Below the pieces are notes generated by a model. It was not told where the DNA came from and did no database searches. It saw only the letters and a program-made list of their open reading frames with translations. Source: a virus. From it: a stretch of DNA of 39,382 nucleotides. The stretch spans positions 1 through 39,382 of the IMG/VR virus record IMGVR_UViG_3300020473_002132. One strand, 5' to 3'. Both the position numbers and the translations under genes were made by a program. This document shows positions 1 through 8,281 of the stretch, piece by piece; within the stretch, counting starts at the first letter, position 1; each line of letters opens with the position of its first letter.

Positions 1-5
1 CTCAT
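1..5 (-). CDS. Start codon of the next gene (cut off)
   Basis: On the minus strand the stop codon of the preceding 540-aa gene (TAA at 7-5) shares its last base with an ATG at 5-3, giving a TAATG junction. The same junction type joins several gene pairs in this window, so translation probably continues into another gene beyond the left edge. Nothing can be said about its product. Confidence 0.4.
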
Positions 6-1627
6 TATATACCTTTCTTTACCGTTGGGGTTGATGGAGCGGGAGGTGTCGTCTCTGTACCAGTGTCTATATCAGTCTCGGCATCAGCTGGAGCAACTAG
101 AACTGGTGTCTTATTTTGTAGAGCTGAGTCTTGTTGTGTCATTGAAGGTCTGGGCATGGCTTGTAATATAGGAGGTAGCTCTGTTGCAAGTTTAGGCTTT
201 CCTATCTGTACAAAAGTTAACATTTCTCTAGGTTCTTCACTAGCTCTCTCAATTGTGCAATATATCTCATAAAGACCTTCATTTTCGAAATCAAAGCTTA
301 AGTGTCTGGCAGCATGACCTTGGGTTGGTTCATGAATGACTTCGTGAATTTTTCTTTCTTCTAGAGATTTAGGATTAACTAAGGAGTCTTTAAAAGCGTT
401 AAACGCCGCGGCGTAGTTATCACGTGTAGGGCTTTCGTTTGATTTTTCTTTCACAGAGAAATCTGGGCCGTGAATTGTCCATGTGTACTTAGTCGGTTGG
501 GTCGCCAACACAGACTCCTCGATTTCTACGTTTGGCTCAGCTTGAGCGACTATAGGATCTTGATCAACTAATGGGTTTTTGTAGGCATTTGCATGATACA
601 TCTCATTTAGAGTGTGGGGCGAAAGCGTAAAATTCACGGTGACTTTGTTTTCACCTTCCTTAATTTTAAATATCATTAACGAGTTGTCTTCATTTTCACC
701 ACTTTCGCTATGGACAATACTAATCCTAGGGGGCATGTTCACAACTGGTGGCGTGGGTACAGTGCTAGCAGGATCCTCTGGATCAATTTCCGATTCGTCA
801 ACAGAAACCATTCCTTTCTCTTTCATACCAAGTAGTACAACTAATATTGGTTGGATCAGCATTAGGAAAAAGAGAAGAATCATAAGATAACAAAGGGGAA
901 TATTAAAGTTTATTCCCTTTAGTTCTACACCGCAATCAGTTTCAGGGGGTAGTTGACCTATAAATTTTGCTATTTCACAAAGATCGAAATCCGGAATATC
1001 TGGTAACTTAAGCTTAAAAAGATCTAAGCCCAGATTAATCGGGCCTAGTGTCATTGTAAAAAACGGTAAACCAGGTAAGCTGGGTAGGTTTAATGTAGCG
1101 CTAAGATCTAAGCCCAAGTCAAAACCAGGTAGTGGAAAACCGGGTAGATTCATGCCTGGAAATGGGGGCAGTGGTATCCCAGGTAGGTTGAGCGAAGGTA
1201 TACCGAAGAGCGGAAAACCTATACCGGGAATTGCTGGTAACCCTGGTGGGATATCTAGGATCGGCTCAAATGCAAAAGCAAAATTTAAATAGATGTTTCC
1301 ATGCAAGTTCATTTGTAGCTCTATTTCTTGACATATACCTGATTTTTTTCTTTCTCCAGCTGGTGATTGATCTCCCTTTTGTTGCACAGGTGGATTTGTT
1401 TCTGGACAACATGGACCACCTCCCATACTTTTGTTCCCAGCGGGGTCTGTCCTGTTTTTCTCTATGTTTTTTTGATTTTCGTCACAATTCATAACACAGC
1501 AGCAGCCGCCGAAAATGGGTAATATTATATCTGCCAATGAGGGGATTGTCATGCTAATAAGGCCGGCATCATCCGGATCATGAGTAGACAAATTCTTTGG
1601 AGGCGGACTCTGGTTTTCTTCTGTCAC
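5..1627 (-). CDS. Pro/Gly/Leu-rich, membrane-anchored phage protein of unknown function
   Basis: I do not recognise this 540-aa protein. What can be seen: an N-terminal hydrophobic patch followed by a CCC cluster (about residues 42-44) and further cysteines to about 74; a low-complexity run of LPG/FPG/IPG turns at about 123-195; a strong hydrophobic segment at about 243-268 that looks like one membrane helix; an acidic Thr/Pro linker; and a C-terminal region (about 305-490) alternating short beta-like stretches, possibly Ig-like. The start is a GTG whose last two bases begin the TGA of the upstream gp5-like gene (GTGA overlap), so the two are translationally coupled and probably made together late in infection. 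Coupling to a baseplate gene suggests a virion or virion-assembly role, but a membrane segment is odd for a tail protein. Gene call is sure; function is open. Confidence 0.8.
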   Translation of the reverse strand: MTEENQSPPPKNLSTHDPDDAGLISMTIPSLADIILPIFGGCCCVMNCDENQKNIEKNRTDPAGNKSMGGGPCCPETNPPVQQKGDQSPAGERKKSGICQEIELQMNLHGNIYLNFAFAFEPILDIPPGLPAIPGIGFPLFGIPSLNLPGIPLPPFPGMNLPGFPLPGFDLGLDLSATLNLPSLPGLPFFTMTLGPINLGLDLFKLKLPDIPDFDLCEIAKFIGQLPPETDCGVELKGINFNIPLCYLMILLFFLMLIQPILVVLLGMKEKGMVSVDESEIDPEDPASTVPTPPVVNMPPRISIVHSESGENEDNSLMIFKIKEGENKVTVNFTLSPHTLNEMYHANAYKNPLVDQDPIVAQAEPNVEIEESVLATQPTKYTWTIHGPDFSVKEKSNESPTRDNYAAAFNAFKDSLVNPKSLEERKIHEVIHEPTQGHAARHLSFDFENEGLYEIYCTIERASEEPREMLTFVQIGKPKLATELPPILQAMPRPSMTQQDSALQNKTPVLVAPADAETDIDTGTETTPPAPSTPTVKKGI

Positions 1628-3558
1628 TTGATTTTTATCACCTTGCTAAAGCACTTTTTGAGATTCGACTCAAGGTTGGCGGCTATAAGCCAAGCAGTTG
1701 GATTCATTATTGGGGCGCCCGAATTGCCTAAACTCGCGGCAACTTGGGTACCGACCTCGGGATTAGAACCGGCACTGGCCCGGGATTTTGAGCCCATCGC
1801 GTAGTTGTTCGGCCGTAAAGCGCCCATATCACCCAACGCATGGCATATATCTGTAGCAAATGCGACCAGCGTATCGCCTAGCTCTTCTGCAAGAAATACA
1901 GTGTAAGTCGCATCCTCAACACCACCGATGTAAACATGATCATTCTCATTTTTAGATTCGCCAAACCCGCTCACAGACAGCTCTTCACCTGATGCATGTT
2001 TATTACCTATTACTATTCTAGGGCCGTCAATTATGATTGTGCCATCAGGTTCAATGGAGATCACAGCTCTTTCTCCACCGGGAGGACCGGCGGTATCGTC
2101 CCCAGGCTCTTTTGGCGGGCCCTCTTTTATTATTCGAATGGATCCATTAACTTTTGGATCTTTTGCAGTGTCAGGATCTTTCCTAGCTATAATCCTAACG
2201 TGATCAGACTTTACAACTATTGAAGCGCCTTCGTGCGTTGCGGGCTCACCCTCACCCTCACCGTCGACAGCGAGCGCACCAGCGGGTAGATCACTCATTT
2301 GATCATCTAGACCAAAATCAACATCTGGCATCGAATCAGCTGTTATATAAATCCTGCTAGCATCATATCTAAAATCTGGATCACCCTCGATTGGATTATG
2401 CAGTTGATTATCCTTTACTTCTTCTAGATAACCTTGTGGATTTTTAGAAGTTTCAACTAGGTCTTCTCCTCTAGATCCAGATACATGCACAGTCTTTTTT
2501 ATTTGAGGGGCGCCAAACGGTCGGCCATCTAGGGCGTCGCCGCCAGTACCATGAACAGCATCCTCAGCTGGAATAGCATGGGCTGTCCCCTGCTTTCTTG
2601 TGCGTAAAGATCTTCCTGCAACAATATCAATCGCTGCCGCAAATAGCGACCGGTCTGGATCTGCCTCTAAATCAGTTGGATCGATGCGGGTGGCATTTGA
2701 GCGGATAATAAGATCCTCCTCTCCACCTTCTAGGGGGTTTTCTTCTTCATCAACCAATCTGTCACTATCAGTGTCCTCTACAGCAAAGCCCCCCTTATAC
2801 CCCCTTGTTGTGCCCAGAGTGATGCTAGTATTGTTTGATCCTTGTAACACCATATCTCCAGGCATCTTGGTTAGTCTAGGGACGGGCTCAAATTTAAATG
2901 ATTTATGTGCTAATGAACCAGTAACATGTATATCGTACTCTTCCTCGCTATCCCCAAATGTAAAGCCATCACTTTCCGCGGTACCATTAGGGAACCCGTA
3001 CATTTCTGGATCTTCAGCATTTTCCGTCTTTGGTTTCTCATCGTTTGCACGATCTGCTGCGTCTGCTTCGTCTACCTCAGCGCCCTTATAATGATGCACT
3101 CTATCTTCATGAGTATAATTTATATCATCAACGTCTATCCAGGTTGGCACTCTACACATCCAATAAAAAACTTTTGCAGCTTTTCCAATAGGTGCAGGAC
3201 TTATTAGCCATACATGCTCTCCAGGCTTTATTGGGAAACAAAGGTGAGGAGGAAAGAAAGGCAAGCAAACATTAACTGAATCTGATCTCTTACCTTGACC
3301 TTCGTTAAGTGTTCGAGCCAAAACTGAGTTTCTTGGTGCTCTTTTTAAAAAAGAGTGATTATCAACATTTTCTTTTGTAAATCTTTTATCGAAATCAGTT
3401 TGGCTTCTAAAGGCAGCTGGATCATTTATAACTTCTAAAACAACAGCTTTTTGAAATATTGTGTCTGGTGTCGAATTAGCTAAAGAAGACTCAGCTTTAT
3501 CAGTAGCTTTAGTTTCAAACGCTAGATCATTTACATTATCATCATAATCAATAGCCAT
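1624..3558 (-). CDS. gp5-like baseplate hub / central spike protein
   Basis: This 644-aa protein resembles the gp5 hub subunits of T4-like marine phages, which form the needle at the tip of the tail tube. The N-terminal part is OB-fold-like, with a KPGEHVWLI stretch at about 111-119. A conserved-looking block follows at about 225-244 (PVPRLTKMPGD...LQGSNN). The C-terminal part has repeating short strands (VISIEPDGTIIIDGPRIVIG and similar), as expected for a trimeric beta-helical needle. I see no lysozyme domain; T4 gp5 has one, whereas marine relatives commonly lack it. Start ATG is preceded by AAGGA at six bases. It lies two bases after the 121-aa gene and overlaps the next gene by four bases. 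Family call is by motif memory and length; the exact orthology to gp5 is likely, not proven. Confidence 0.75.
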   Translation of the reverse strand: MAIDYDDNVNDLAFETKATDKAESSLANSTPDTIFQKAVVLEVINDPAAFRSQTDFDKRFTKENVDNHSFLKRAPRNSVLARTLNEGQGKRSDSVNVCLPFFPPHLCFPIKPGEHVWLISPAPIGKAAKVFYWMCRVPTWIDVDDINYTHEDRVHHYKGAEVDEADAADRANDEKPKTENAEDPEMYGFPNGTAESDGFTFGDSEEEYDIHVTGSLAHKSFKFEPVPRLTKMPGDMVLQGSNNTSITLGTTRGYKGGFAVEDTDSDRLVDEEENPLEGGEEDLIIRSNATRIDPTDLEADPDRSLFAAAIDIVAGRSLRTRKQGTAHAIPAEDAVHGTGGDALDGRPFGAPQIKKTVHVSGSRGEDLVETSKNPQGYLEEVKDNQLHNPIEGDPDFRYDASRIYITADSMPDVDFGLDDQMSDLPAGALAVDGEGEGEPATHEGASIVVKSDHVRIIARKDPDTAKDPKVNGSIRIIKEGPPKEPGDDTAGPPGGERAVISIEPDGTIIIDGPRIVIGNKHASGEELSVSGFGESKNENDHVYIGGVEDATYTVFLAEELGDTLVAFATDICHALGDMGALRPNNYAMGSKSRASAGSNPEVGTQVAASLGNSGAPIMNPTAWLIAANLESNLKKCFSKVIKIK

Positions 3559-3560
3559 GA

Positions 3561-3926
3561 TCAGTCCTTTATTTGTGAAAATAGATCATCTGGATCAATC
3601 TTGCTATTCTCGGCTTCAGCTTTCGCTATTACTTCAGCTAACTTTAGCAATTGTTCATTTGATTTATTCATTCTTTCTAAATACTTCGAAAGGATTGCTC
3701 CAATAGCTGCATGCTCTGCAATGCCGGTTCTCATGTGCGTATACGCTTCAACAAAAAGAACGTGAGCATTTTGCCGATCTAGGTTTGCGTTTTCGTATAT
3801 CTCTTTCCACAAAAGCTTCTTTTTGTCTTCTGAACTTACTAACTCAGATAACATTTCTTCAAACTTTTTTGTTTTCTCTTCTATACTTTCAAGTTTTTCT
3901 AAAGCCTTATTTAAATCATCAACCAT
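3561..3926 (-). CDS. Small coiled-coil phage protein between late sigma factor and hub
   Basis: A 121-aa, highly charged, almost entirely helical protein. Residues about 1-45 have heptad-like spacing typical of a coiled coil; the middle carries a compact helical stretch (about 55-100), followed by an acidic tail ending in a DPDDLFSQI motif. The ribosome binding site is near-perfect (AGGAGG before ATG), the strongest in this block, suggesting high expression. It sits 11 bases after the gp55-like gene and two bases before the gp5-like gene. Proteins of similar look occur in T4-like marine phages, but I cannot give a function. A late-transcription co-activator (gp33-like) role is conceivable from position only; I do not see sequence support for it. 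Confidence 0.75.
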   Translation of the reverse strand: MVDDLNKALEKLESIEEKTKKFEEMLSELVSSEDKKKLLWKEIYENANLDRQNAHVLFVEAYTHMRTGIAEHAAIGAILSKYLERMNKSNEQLLKLAEVIAKAEAENSKIDPDDLFSQIKD

Positions 3927-3937
3927 TTTTTTACCTC

Positions 3938-4618
3938 CTAAAAGATATCTATGATCCTCTTGTCATGTACTATATCTCTATAATGCTTTCTTATAGAAGA
4001 CATTGCCACAGACAGCTTTTTGGGCGTTAATCCGGATATCTCACGTACATAGACGTATATCGCGCGCTTGTTCAAAAAATCTAATTGATCAATCTTGTCA
4101 AAAACTTCAATAATCGCGTTTATACAAAGTTTTTCGTTTTCTTTTGTAACACGTGCTTGTATTATTTCTAGAACTTTTACAATCTCATTTCTTCGATTGG
4201 CATTAATGATAATTTTATCCGGGGATTCAACAACTTGAGAATATGCAATCGAATGCTTATCTTTTTTAGACATGGATGCCATATCTGATAGACTTACATT
4301 TCTCATTACATTCTTTCTATGCTGCCTAGAATTAATTATCAACCAATTTTTTGCCACTACGTTAAAATACGAAAATGCCTTAGTACCTCTAGATTCATCC
4401 CACTTGTGGATTGTTTCATAAAGAAATGAAACACAGTCTGTTTTAATATTTTCTATCTGATTCGAACCTGCTCTAAAGCCATATACGAATATTAGACTTT
4501 CAGCTAACTTCTCAAAGGCGGGGTGGATTTTTTCGTTATATAATTTTTCACGCTCTGGCTCAGACTCTAATTGTTGAAACTCAACTATTGAAGCTTGAGT
4601 ATCCTTATTAAAGTACAT
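3938..4618 (-). CDS. gp55-like sigma factor for late transcription
   Basis: A 226-aa protein matching the pattern of T4 gp55, the small sigma-70-family subunit that directs host RNA polymerase to late promoters together with a sliding clamp and co-activator. The recognisable part is a region-2-like helical core at about residues 35-105, including YGFRAGSN, WDESRGTKAFSYF and KNWLIINSRQHR. The C-terminal half is helical and basic. The start is taken as ATG at 4618, 25 bases after the upstream gene stops. An in-frame extension to 4750 exists but overlaps the upstream membrane-protein gene and lacks an appealing start. AAAAGGA lies close (2 bases) to the chosen ATG, which is tighter than usual. 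It is longer than T4 gp55 (185 aa). Its presence predicts gp55-dependent late promoters elsewhere in this genome. Confidence 0.85.
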   Translation of the reverse strand: MYFNKDTQASIVEFQQLESEPEREKLYNEKIHPAFEKLAESLIFVYGFRAGSNQIENIKTDCVSFLYETIHKWDESRGTKAFSYFNVVAKNWLIINSRQHRKNVMRNVSLSDMASMSKKDKHSIAYSQVVESPDKIIINANRRNEIVKVLEIIQARVTKENEKLCINAIIEVFDKIDQLDFLNKRAIYVYVREISGLTPKKLSVAMSSIRKHYRDIVHDKRIIDIF

Positions 4619-4643
4619 GTTCCTTTTTTGCTTCGGGTTTCTT

Positions 4644-4967
4644 CTAATCTTTCTCTTCTTCTTCAAAATCAGTTTCTCCAAATTTTTTAGAAGAAACATT
4701 TTTAGATAAAGCGTTAGCCACCCGGAGTATAGACTCTCTACAATCTTCAATATCTAAATGAACTTGCCTCACTTCGTTGCTGTCATAAAACAAAGGTATT
4801 TCCAAAATTCTCGATATCGATTCCTGCCTGGCATCTAGAACATTTATGCTTTCCTCTAAAGCGTCTTCTATTTTTAATAATAATAGCGCGAACTTTATCA
4901 TAAAAAAACTAGAAAAACAAAAAAGAAGTGCCAGCACACTTATGATAACGATAGCGGTAATACTCAT
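4644..4967 (-). CDS. Small membrane protein with cytoplasmic helical tail
   Basis: A 107-aa protein with a long hydrophobic segment at residues about 3-33 (one long or two short membrane helices) followed by an amphipathic helical region and a Glu-rich end (EEEEKD). The likely topology is an N-terminal anchor with a soluble tail. The start overlaps the stop of the upstream glycosyltransferase as ATGA. The gp55-like gene follows after a short gap. Small proteins of this layout recur beside late genes in T4-like phages, but I cannot name it. It could anchor the glycosyltransferases to the membrane, given that it is coupled to one; that is only inference. Confidence 0.75.
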   Translation of the reverse strand: MSITAIVIISVLALLFCFSSFFMIKFALLLLKIEDALEESINVLDARQESISRILEIPLFYDSNEVRQVHLDIEDCRESILRVANALSKNVSSKKFGETDFEEEEKD

Positions 4968-6124
4968 GTTAATATATCACCAAGAACGTTATCGTAAATT
5001 ACGTATACTGATTCATTATTTAGATTTTTGGTTAATGTCTTTGCGCCAGACTGAGCCCACGTAACAGGTACCTTATATGATTCTTTCATCTTTCTTAAGC
5101 GCTTTTTAACATCAGCTTCTTTAGGCTGAGCCCATTTACTACCCTCAATAAAGATTTCACCATCTATTCTTGTCTCATGGACATTAACTAAATCATATTC
5201 GAAGCCTGAGAAATTGATGTTTCCAAGAAAGTCCATATGACCTGACCATTTGGTCGCCATCACAGGTAATCCAGAAGCCGCGGCTTCAAGCAAGGGTAAA
5301 CCATATCCTTCGCCCCTAGTAAATGATGCTAGCGCATTTAGATCAGGGCTACGATAAAACGCAGATATTTCGTCATTCGTCATTAAGCCATGAGATAAAT
5401 AAAATCTAGGATATTCACCATCTCTAACTTCGTCAATAACTCTTTTCAATAAACTGATAGTGTGATTCCTGTCAGTTGTTGTCATTCTGCCTAGTGATGT
5501 TTTAATAACAATCCCGACATCTGGATCATCTTTAAAGGTTTCGCAGAACCACTTGATTCCATAAAACGTATTTTTTCTATCCGACTCTGTATTTTGACCT
5601 GTTATTAATCCAAACATCAAAAAATTAAAGCTAGTCTTAACATCTAATTTCATAGGTTCCAGTTTTTTGTCTATTATCTCTGGTATAATATATTCCGGAA
5701 CTACATGAATCGGTGTCTTTACATTCCCTGATCTCTCGAATGTTTGCTTTGTATGTCGCGATGGGACAATTACTAAGTCCATCTTATTGACGCACTCTAC
5801 CCACTCTTTAGAACACTTATCTGTCTCAACACCAGCTGTAACGCCAATATTAACTTTGGCAGCCGCTGGATCCCACTCATTAGGAAGTTGAATTTGAAAT
5901 GATATATCAGGTTCGAAATCGCTAGGATGACTAACATTGATAATTTTTGAAATCAAACCTCGTTCGTACTCTCCGTTCATATAGAATGTACAAATACCCC
6001 ATGGCGTAACCTGCGCATTTAACCTACAATCGCCACGTTGATCTAAATAGTTAAACACCTGACGAGCGTGCACGCCGTATCCAGCAGAACTCAATAAAGG
6101 ACCTCTCACTAAGACATTTTTCAT
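4964..6124 (-). CDS. GT4-family glycosyltransferase
   Basis: A 386-aa GT-B-fold glycosyltransferase of the GT4/GT1 superfamily, which transfers a sugar from a nucleotide donor with retention. The N-terminal domain begins with a Rossmann strand and a Gly-rich turn (GPLLSSAGYGVHARQ). The C-terminal donor-binding domain has the hallmark region TRGEGYGLPLLEAAASGLPV near residues 270-290, containing the EGxGLPxxE motif. Length fits the family. It overlaps the upstream GT4 by ATGA and the downstream membrane-protein gene by ATGA, so three genes are translationally coupled. Donor and acceptor cannot be read from the sequence. Confidence 0.85.
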   Translation of the reverse strand: MKNVLVRGPLLSSAGYGVHARQVFNYLDQRGDCRLNAQVTPWGICTFYMNGEYERGLISKIINVSHPSDFEPDISFQIQLPNEWDPAAAKVNIGVTAGVETDKCSKEWVECVNKMDLVIVPSRHTKQTFERSGNVKTPIHVVPEYIIPEIIDKKLEPMKLDVKTSFNFLMFGLITGQNTESDRKNTFYGIKWFCETFKDDPDVGIVIKTSLGRMTTTDRNHTISLLKRVIDEVRDGEYPRFYLSHGLMTNDEISAFYRSPDLNALASFTRGEGYGLPLLEAAASGLPVMATKWSGHMDFLGNINFSGFEYDLVNVHETRIDGEIFIEGSKWAQPKEADVKKRLRKMKESYKVPVTWAQSGAKTLTKNLNNESVYVIYDNVLGDILT

Positions 6125-7374
6125 AACTCTATAAACTCAAATCGATTCGTTGTCGATTTTCCTTCCTTCCAATCTTCGATTGTCTGAATTAACGTTCTAT
6201 CCCACTCATCGATGGTATTCTGATATGAAAACTCAGATAATGCATATCTCATGCACTTTCTACCCAGCTCTTCTCTTTCCTCTAGAGGCATTTCGTACAT
6301 TTTTAAAATTGCATTAGAAACCGTCTCTATCGAGACATAATCTTCATAAATGTATGGTACATTTTGAGAGCCAACCAACGAACTAAACTCAACATCCAAA
6401 GCGACGCCGTTTTCAGAATTATCTCGATGATCAACTACCTGCCTTGTTAGGCCGCCGGTTTTAATAGCTATAATTGGAGTGCCGACCTGCATTGATTCTA
6501 GAGTACCTAAACCAAAGCCTTCTGCATATGAAATGTTTATTGAGCAATCAGCTATATTATGCAAGACATTCATTTCTTGAAAACCTACTCTCTCTGTAGA
6601 GAATATTACATAATCAACTATGTCTAGATTTTTTGCGACTTCGACTAAATCAGGTCCTTCAGGATCATAAGGGTCAGTATGCATTATTAAAGACGCCGGC
6701 TTTCTGCCGTTAACAGCATCTATTTTGTCTAAAAACATTTTCCAAGCAGCTAGGACGTCAGATGGTCTTTTTCGCTTTGCATTACGGTTAACCCAAAATA
6801 ATACAAAGTCATCTTTCTTATTTTCACCTAAGAGGTTTGACCGATGCTCTTTAATTAATGATTTCCCAAGTTTAAAAAATACTTCTTCAGGTAAAGCGTG
6901 GGGAATGAAGTTAGTCCTATCTGGCCAATGCTCTTTAACTTGCTCATATGTATGATGACTATGACAATTTATTAAATCAGTTGCCTCATAGAAATCATTA
7001 TTAAAATCTGGGTACGGTTTATTATCCCAGACGTGCCAATACGCAATTGGACAAACTTGGTGAACTTCATCCTCCATTTGCCAAAGCCAAACAAAAAATC
7101 TAGGATCTGTAAAGAGTAAAATAATATCAGGCTTTTCAGTAGCTAATAAAGCCCTTATCATTTCAGGTGTGCCAAAACCATCGACAGGCTTAATTAAAAA
7201 ATCCTCGTGGGGTTTCGACATTGAGTAATCTTCGTGCTGTATTGCTGCGCCAAGCTGGCGTATTGTCCAGTGACCCTTCTCAATTAACCCATGACACAAA
7301 AAACGCGATTGGGTACCTACGCCAGAAGGGCTAAGGGCATGATCAGAAAGTAACAATATCTTATATTTTTCCAT
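6121..7374 (-). CDS. GT4-family glycosyltransferase
   Basis: A 417-aa GT-B glycosyltransferase. The N-terminus (ILLLSDHALSPSGVGTQSRF) is the typical acceptor-domain first strand and Gly loop. The C-terminal domain carries VNRNAKRKRPSDVL, the sugar-nucleotide-binding start, and SYAEGFGLGTLESMQVGTP, the EGFGLxxLE signature. It is related in architecture to, but clearly different in sequence from, the coupled downstream GT4. It starts 13 bases after the nuclease gene, with a GGA element eight bases before ATG. The pair probably adds successive sugars to one glycan. Substrates are unknown. Confidence 0.85.
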   Translation of the reverse strand: MEKYKILLLSDHALSPSGVGTQSRFLCHGLIEKGHWTIRQLGAAIQHEDYSMSKPHEDFLIKPVDGFGTPEMIRALLATEKPDIILLFTDPRFFVWLWQMEDEVHQVCPIAYWHVWDNKPYPDFNNDFYEATDLINCHSHHTYEQVKEHWPDRTNFIPHALPEEVFFKLGKSLIKEHRSNLLGENKKDDFVLFWVNRNAKRKRPSDVLAAWKMFLDKIDAVNGRKPASLIMHTDPYDPEGPDLVEVAKNLDIVDYVIFSTERVGFQEMNVLHNIADCSINISYAEGFGLGTLESMQVGTPIIAIKTGGLTRQVVDHRDNSENGVALDVEFSSLVGSQNVPYIYEDYVSIETVSNAILKMYEMPLEEREELGRKCMRYALSEFSYQNTIDEWDRTLIQTIEDWKEGKSTTNRFEFIEL

Positions 7375-7387
7375 ACTTTATCCAAGT

Positions 7388-8266
7388 CTAACTACCCGTA
7401 CAGTATTCTGTGCCCTTATAGTCACAGAACAAGCACGAATTTCTATTTTTTAAAAAAATACCTCTCTTCATAGATAGCACCATACTTCTTAGAATAGATG
7501 TACATTTTTCTTCTGCTTTGGGACCAACAGAAACCTTCACTAGCTCGCAGGTATTTCCGGCGGGTGCACCACGCTTTAAAAGAACGAATCCGCACCTAAC
7601 AGATTTTATATCAATATTCGACTTTGTTCTCCAAAAATGCTTATAAAGTGCAATTTGAGCCCAAGTTAAAATATCTCTTCTTTTATTGGCATACCAACCT
7701 TTATCACCCGCTGTTTTCCAATCTATAACCCAATAAATTTCTTTACCACGATGATCTTTGGTTTTTATTAGCGCATCTATAAAGCCCTTAAAATATGCAC
7801 CGACTTCCGGAACATGTTCATAAAGCTCTTCTTCAGCAGAAACTACTTCATATTCACCAAAAGTTTTTTTTAAAAAGTCCGGAATCTCTTCAAGAGAATT
7901 TCTGGCGTAATCAAGCCATTCTGAAATGTAAACATGGGGCTTAGGTTTCCAGCCTTGGGATGCTCTATAATCTGCTTGAGACTTTATCCAGTCTGCAGAA
8001 TCAAACCCATGAGTTGTCCACTCTTTTTTTATTTCGCTTAAAACATTTTCGATGTTCATTTCCCCTGTTAAAAGAAAATTTTCTATCCCATCATGAACAG
8101 CTGTCCCGTATGAAAGGTACGGTGAAGGCTCAAACATATCTACTTTATCGATATATGCTAGCTTATGACGCCATGGACATTCTTTCCAATTTCTAATCTC
8201 AGAATAAGACACATGCGGCTTGTGGTTGGGTAATATAGGTAATTCATTATTTCGATCTATAGACAT
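7388..8266 (-). CDS. PD-(D/E)XK nuclease with predicted Fe-S cluster (RecB/Cas4-like)
   Basis: A 292-aa single-domain nuclease of the RecB/AddB/Cas4 type. Visible parts: an N-terminal SYSEIRNWKECPWRHKLAY motif with Cys30; GTAVHDGIE at about 54-62; the core GFIDALI (Asp164) and IDWKT (Asp182, Lys184), forming the PD-(D/E)XK active site; a QIALYKHF helix; and a C-terminal CxxCx7C (Cys278, 281, 289). With Cys30 these make the four ligands of a 4Fe-4S cluster, as in AddB and Cas4. Such enzymes act as 5' or 3' exonucleases in recombination or host-DNA degradation. There is no helicase domain. It sits oddly inside the glycosylation island, between gmd and a GT4. The start has no clear Shine-Dalgarno sequence. 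Confidence 0.85.
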   Translation of the reverse strand: MSIDRNNELPILPNHKPHVSYSEIRNWKECPWRHKLAYIDKVDMFEPSPYLSYGTAVHDGIENFLLTGEMNIENVLSEIKKEWTTHGFDSADWIKSQADYRASQGWKPKPHVYISEWLDYARNSLEEIPDFLKKTFGEYEVVSAEEELYEHVPEVGAYFKGFIDALIKTKDHRGKEIYWVIDWKTAGDKGWYANKRRDILTWAQIALYKHFWRTKSNIDIKSVRCGFVLLKRGAPAGNTCELVKVSVGPKAEEKCTSILRSMVLSMKRGIFLKNRNSCLFCDYKGTEYCTGS

Positions 8267-8281
8267 TAATTAATTGTAACG

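Noticed and set aside
3561-3926. Naming the 121-aa protein gp33 (late co-activator).
   Set aside because: Only its position beside the late sigma gene suggests this; I could not match it to T4 gp33 by sequence pattern.
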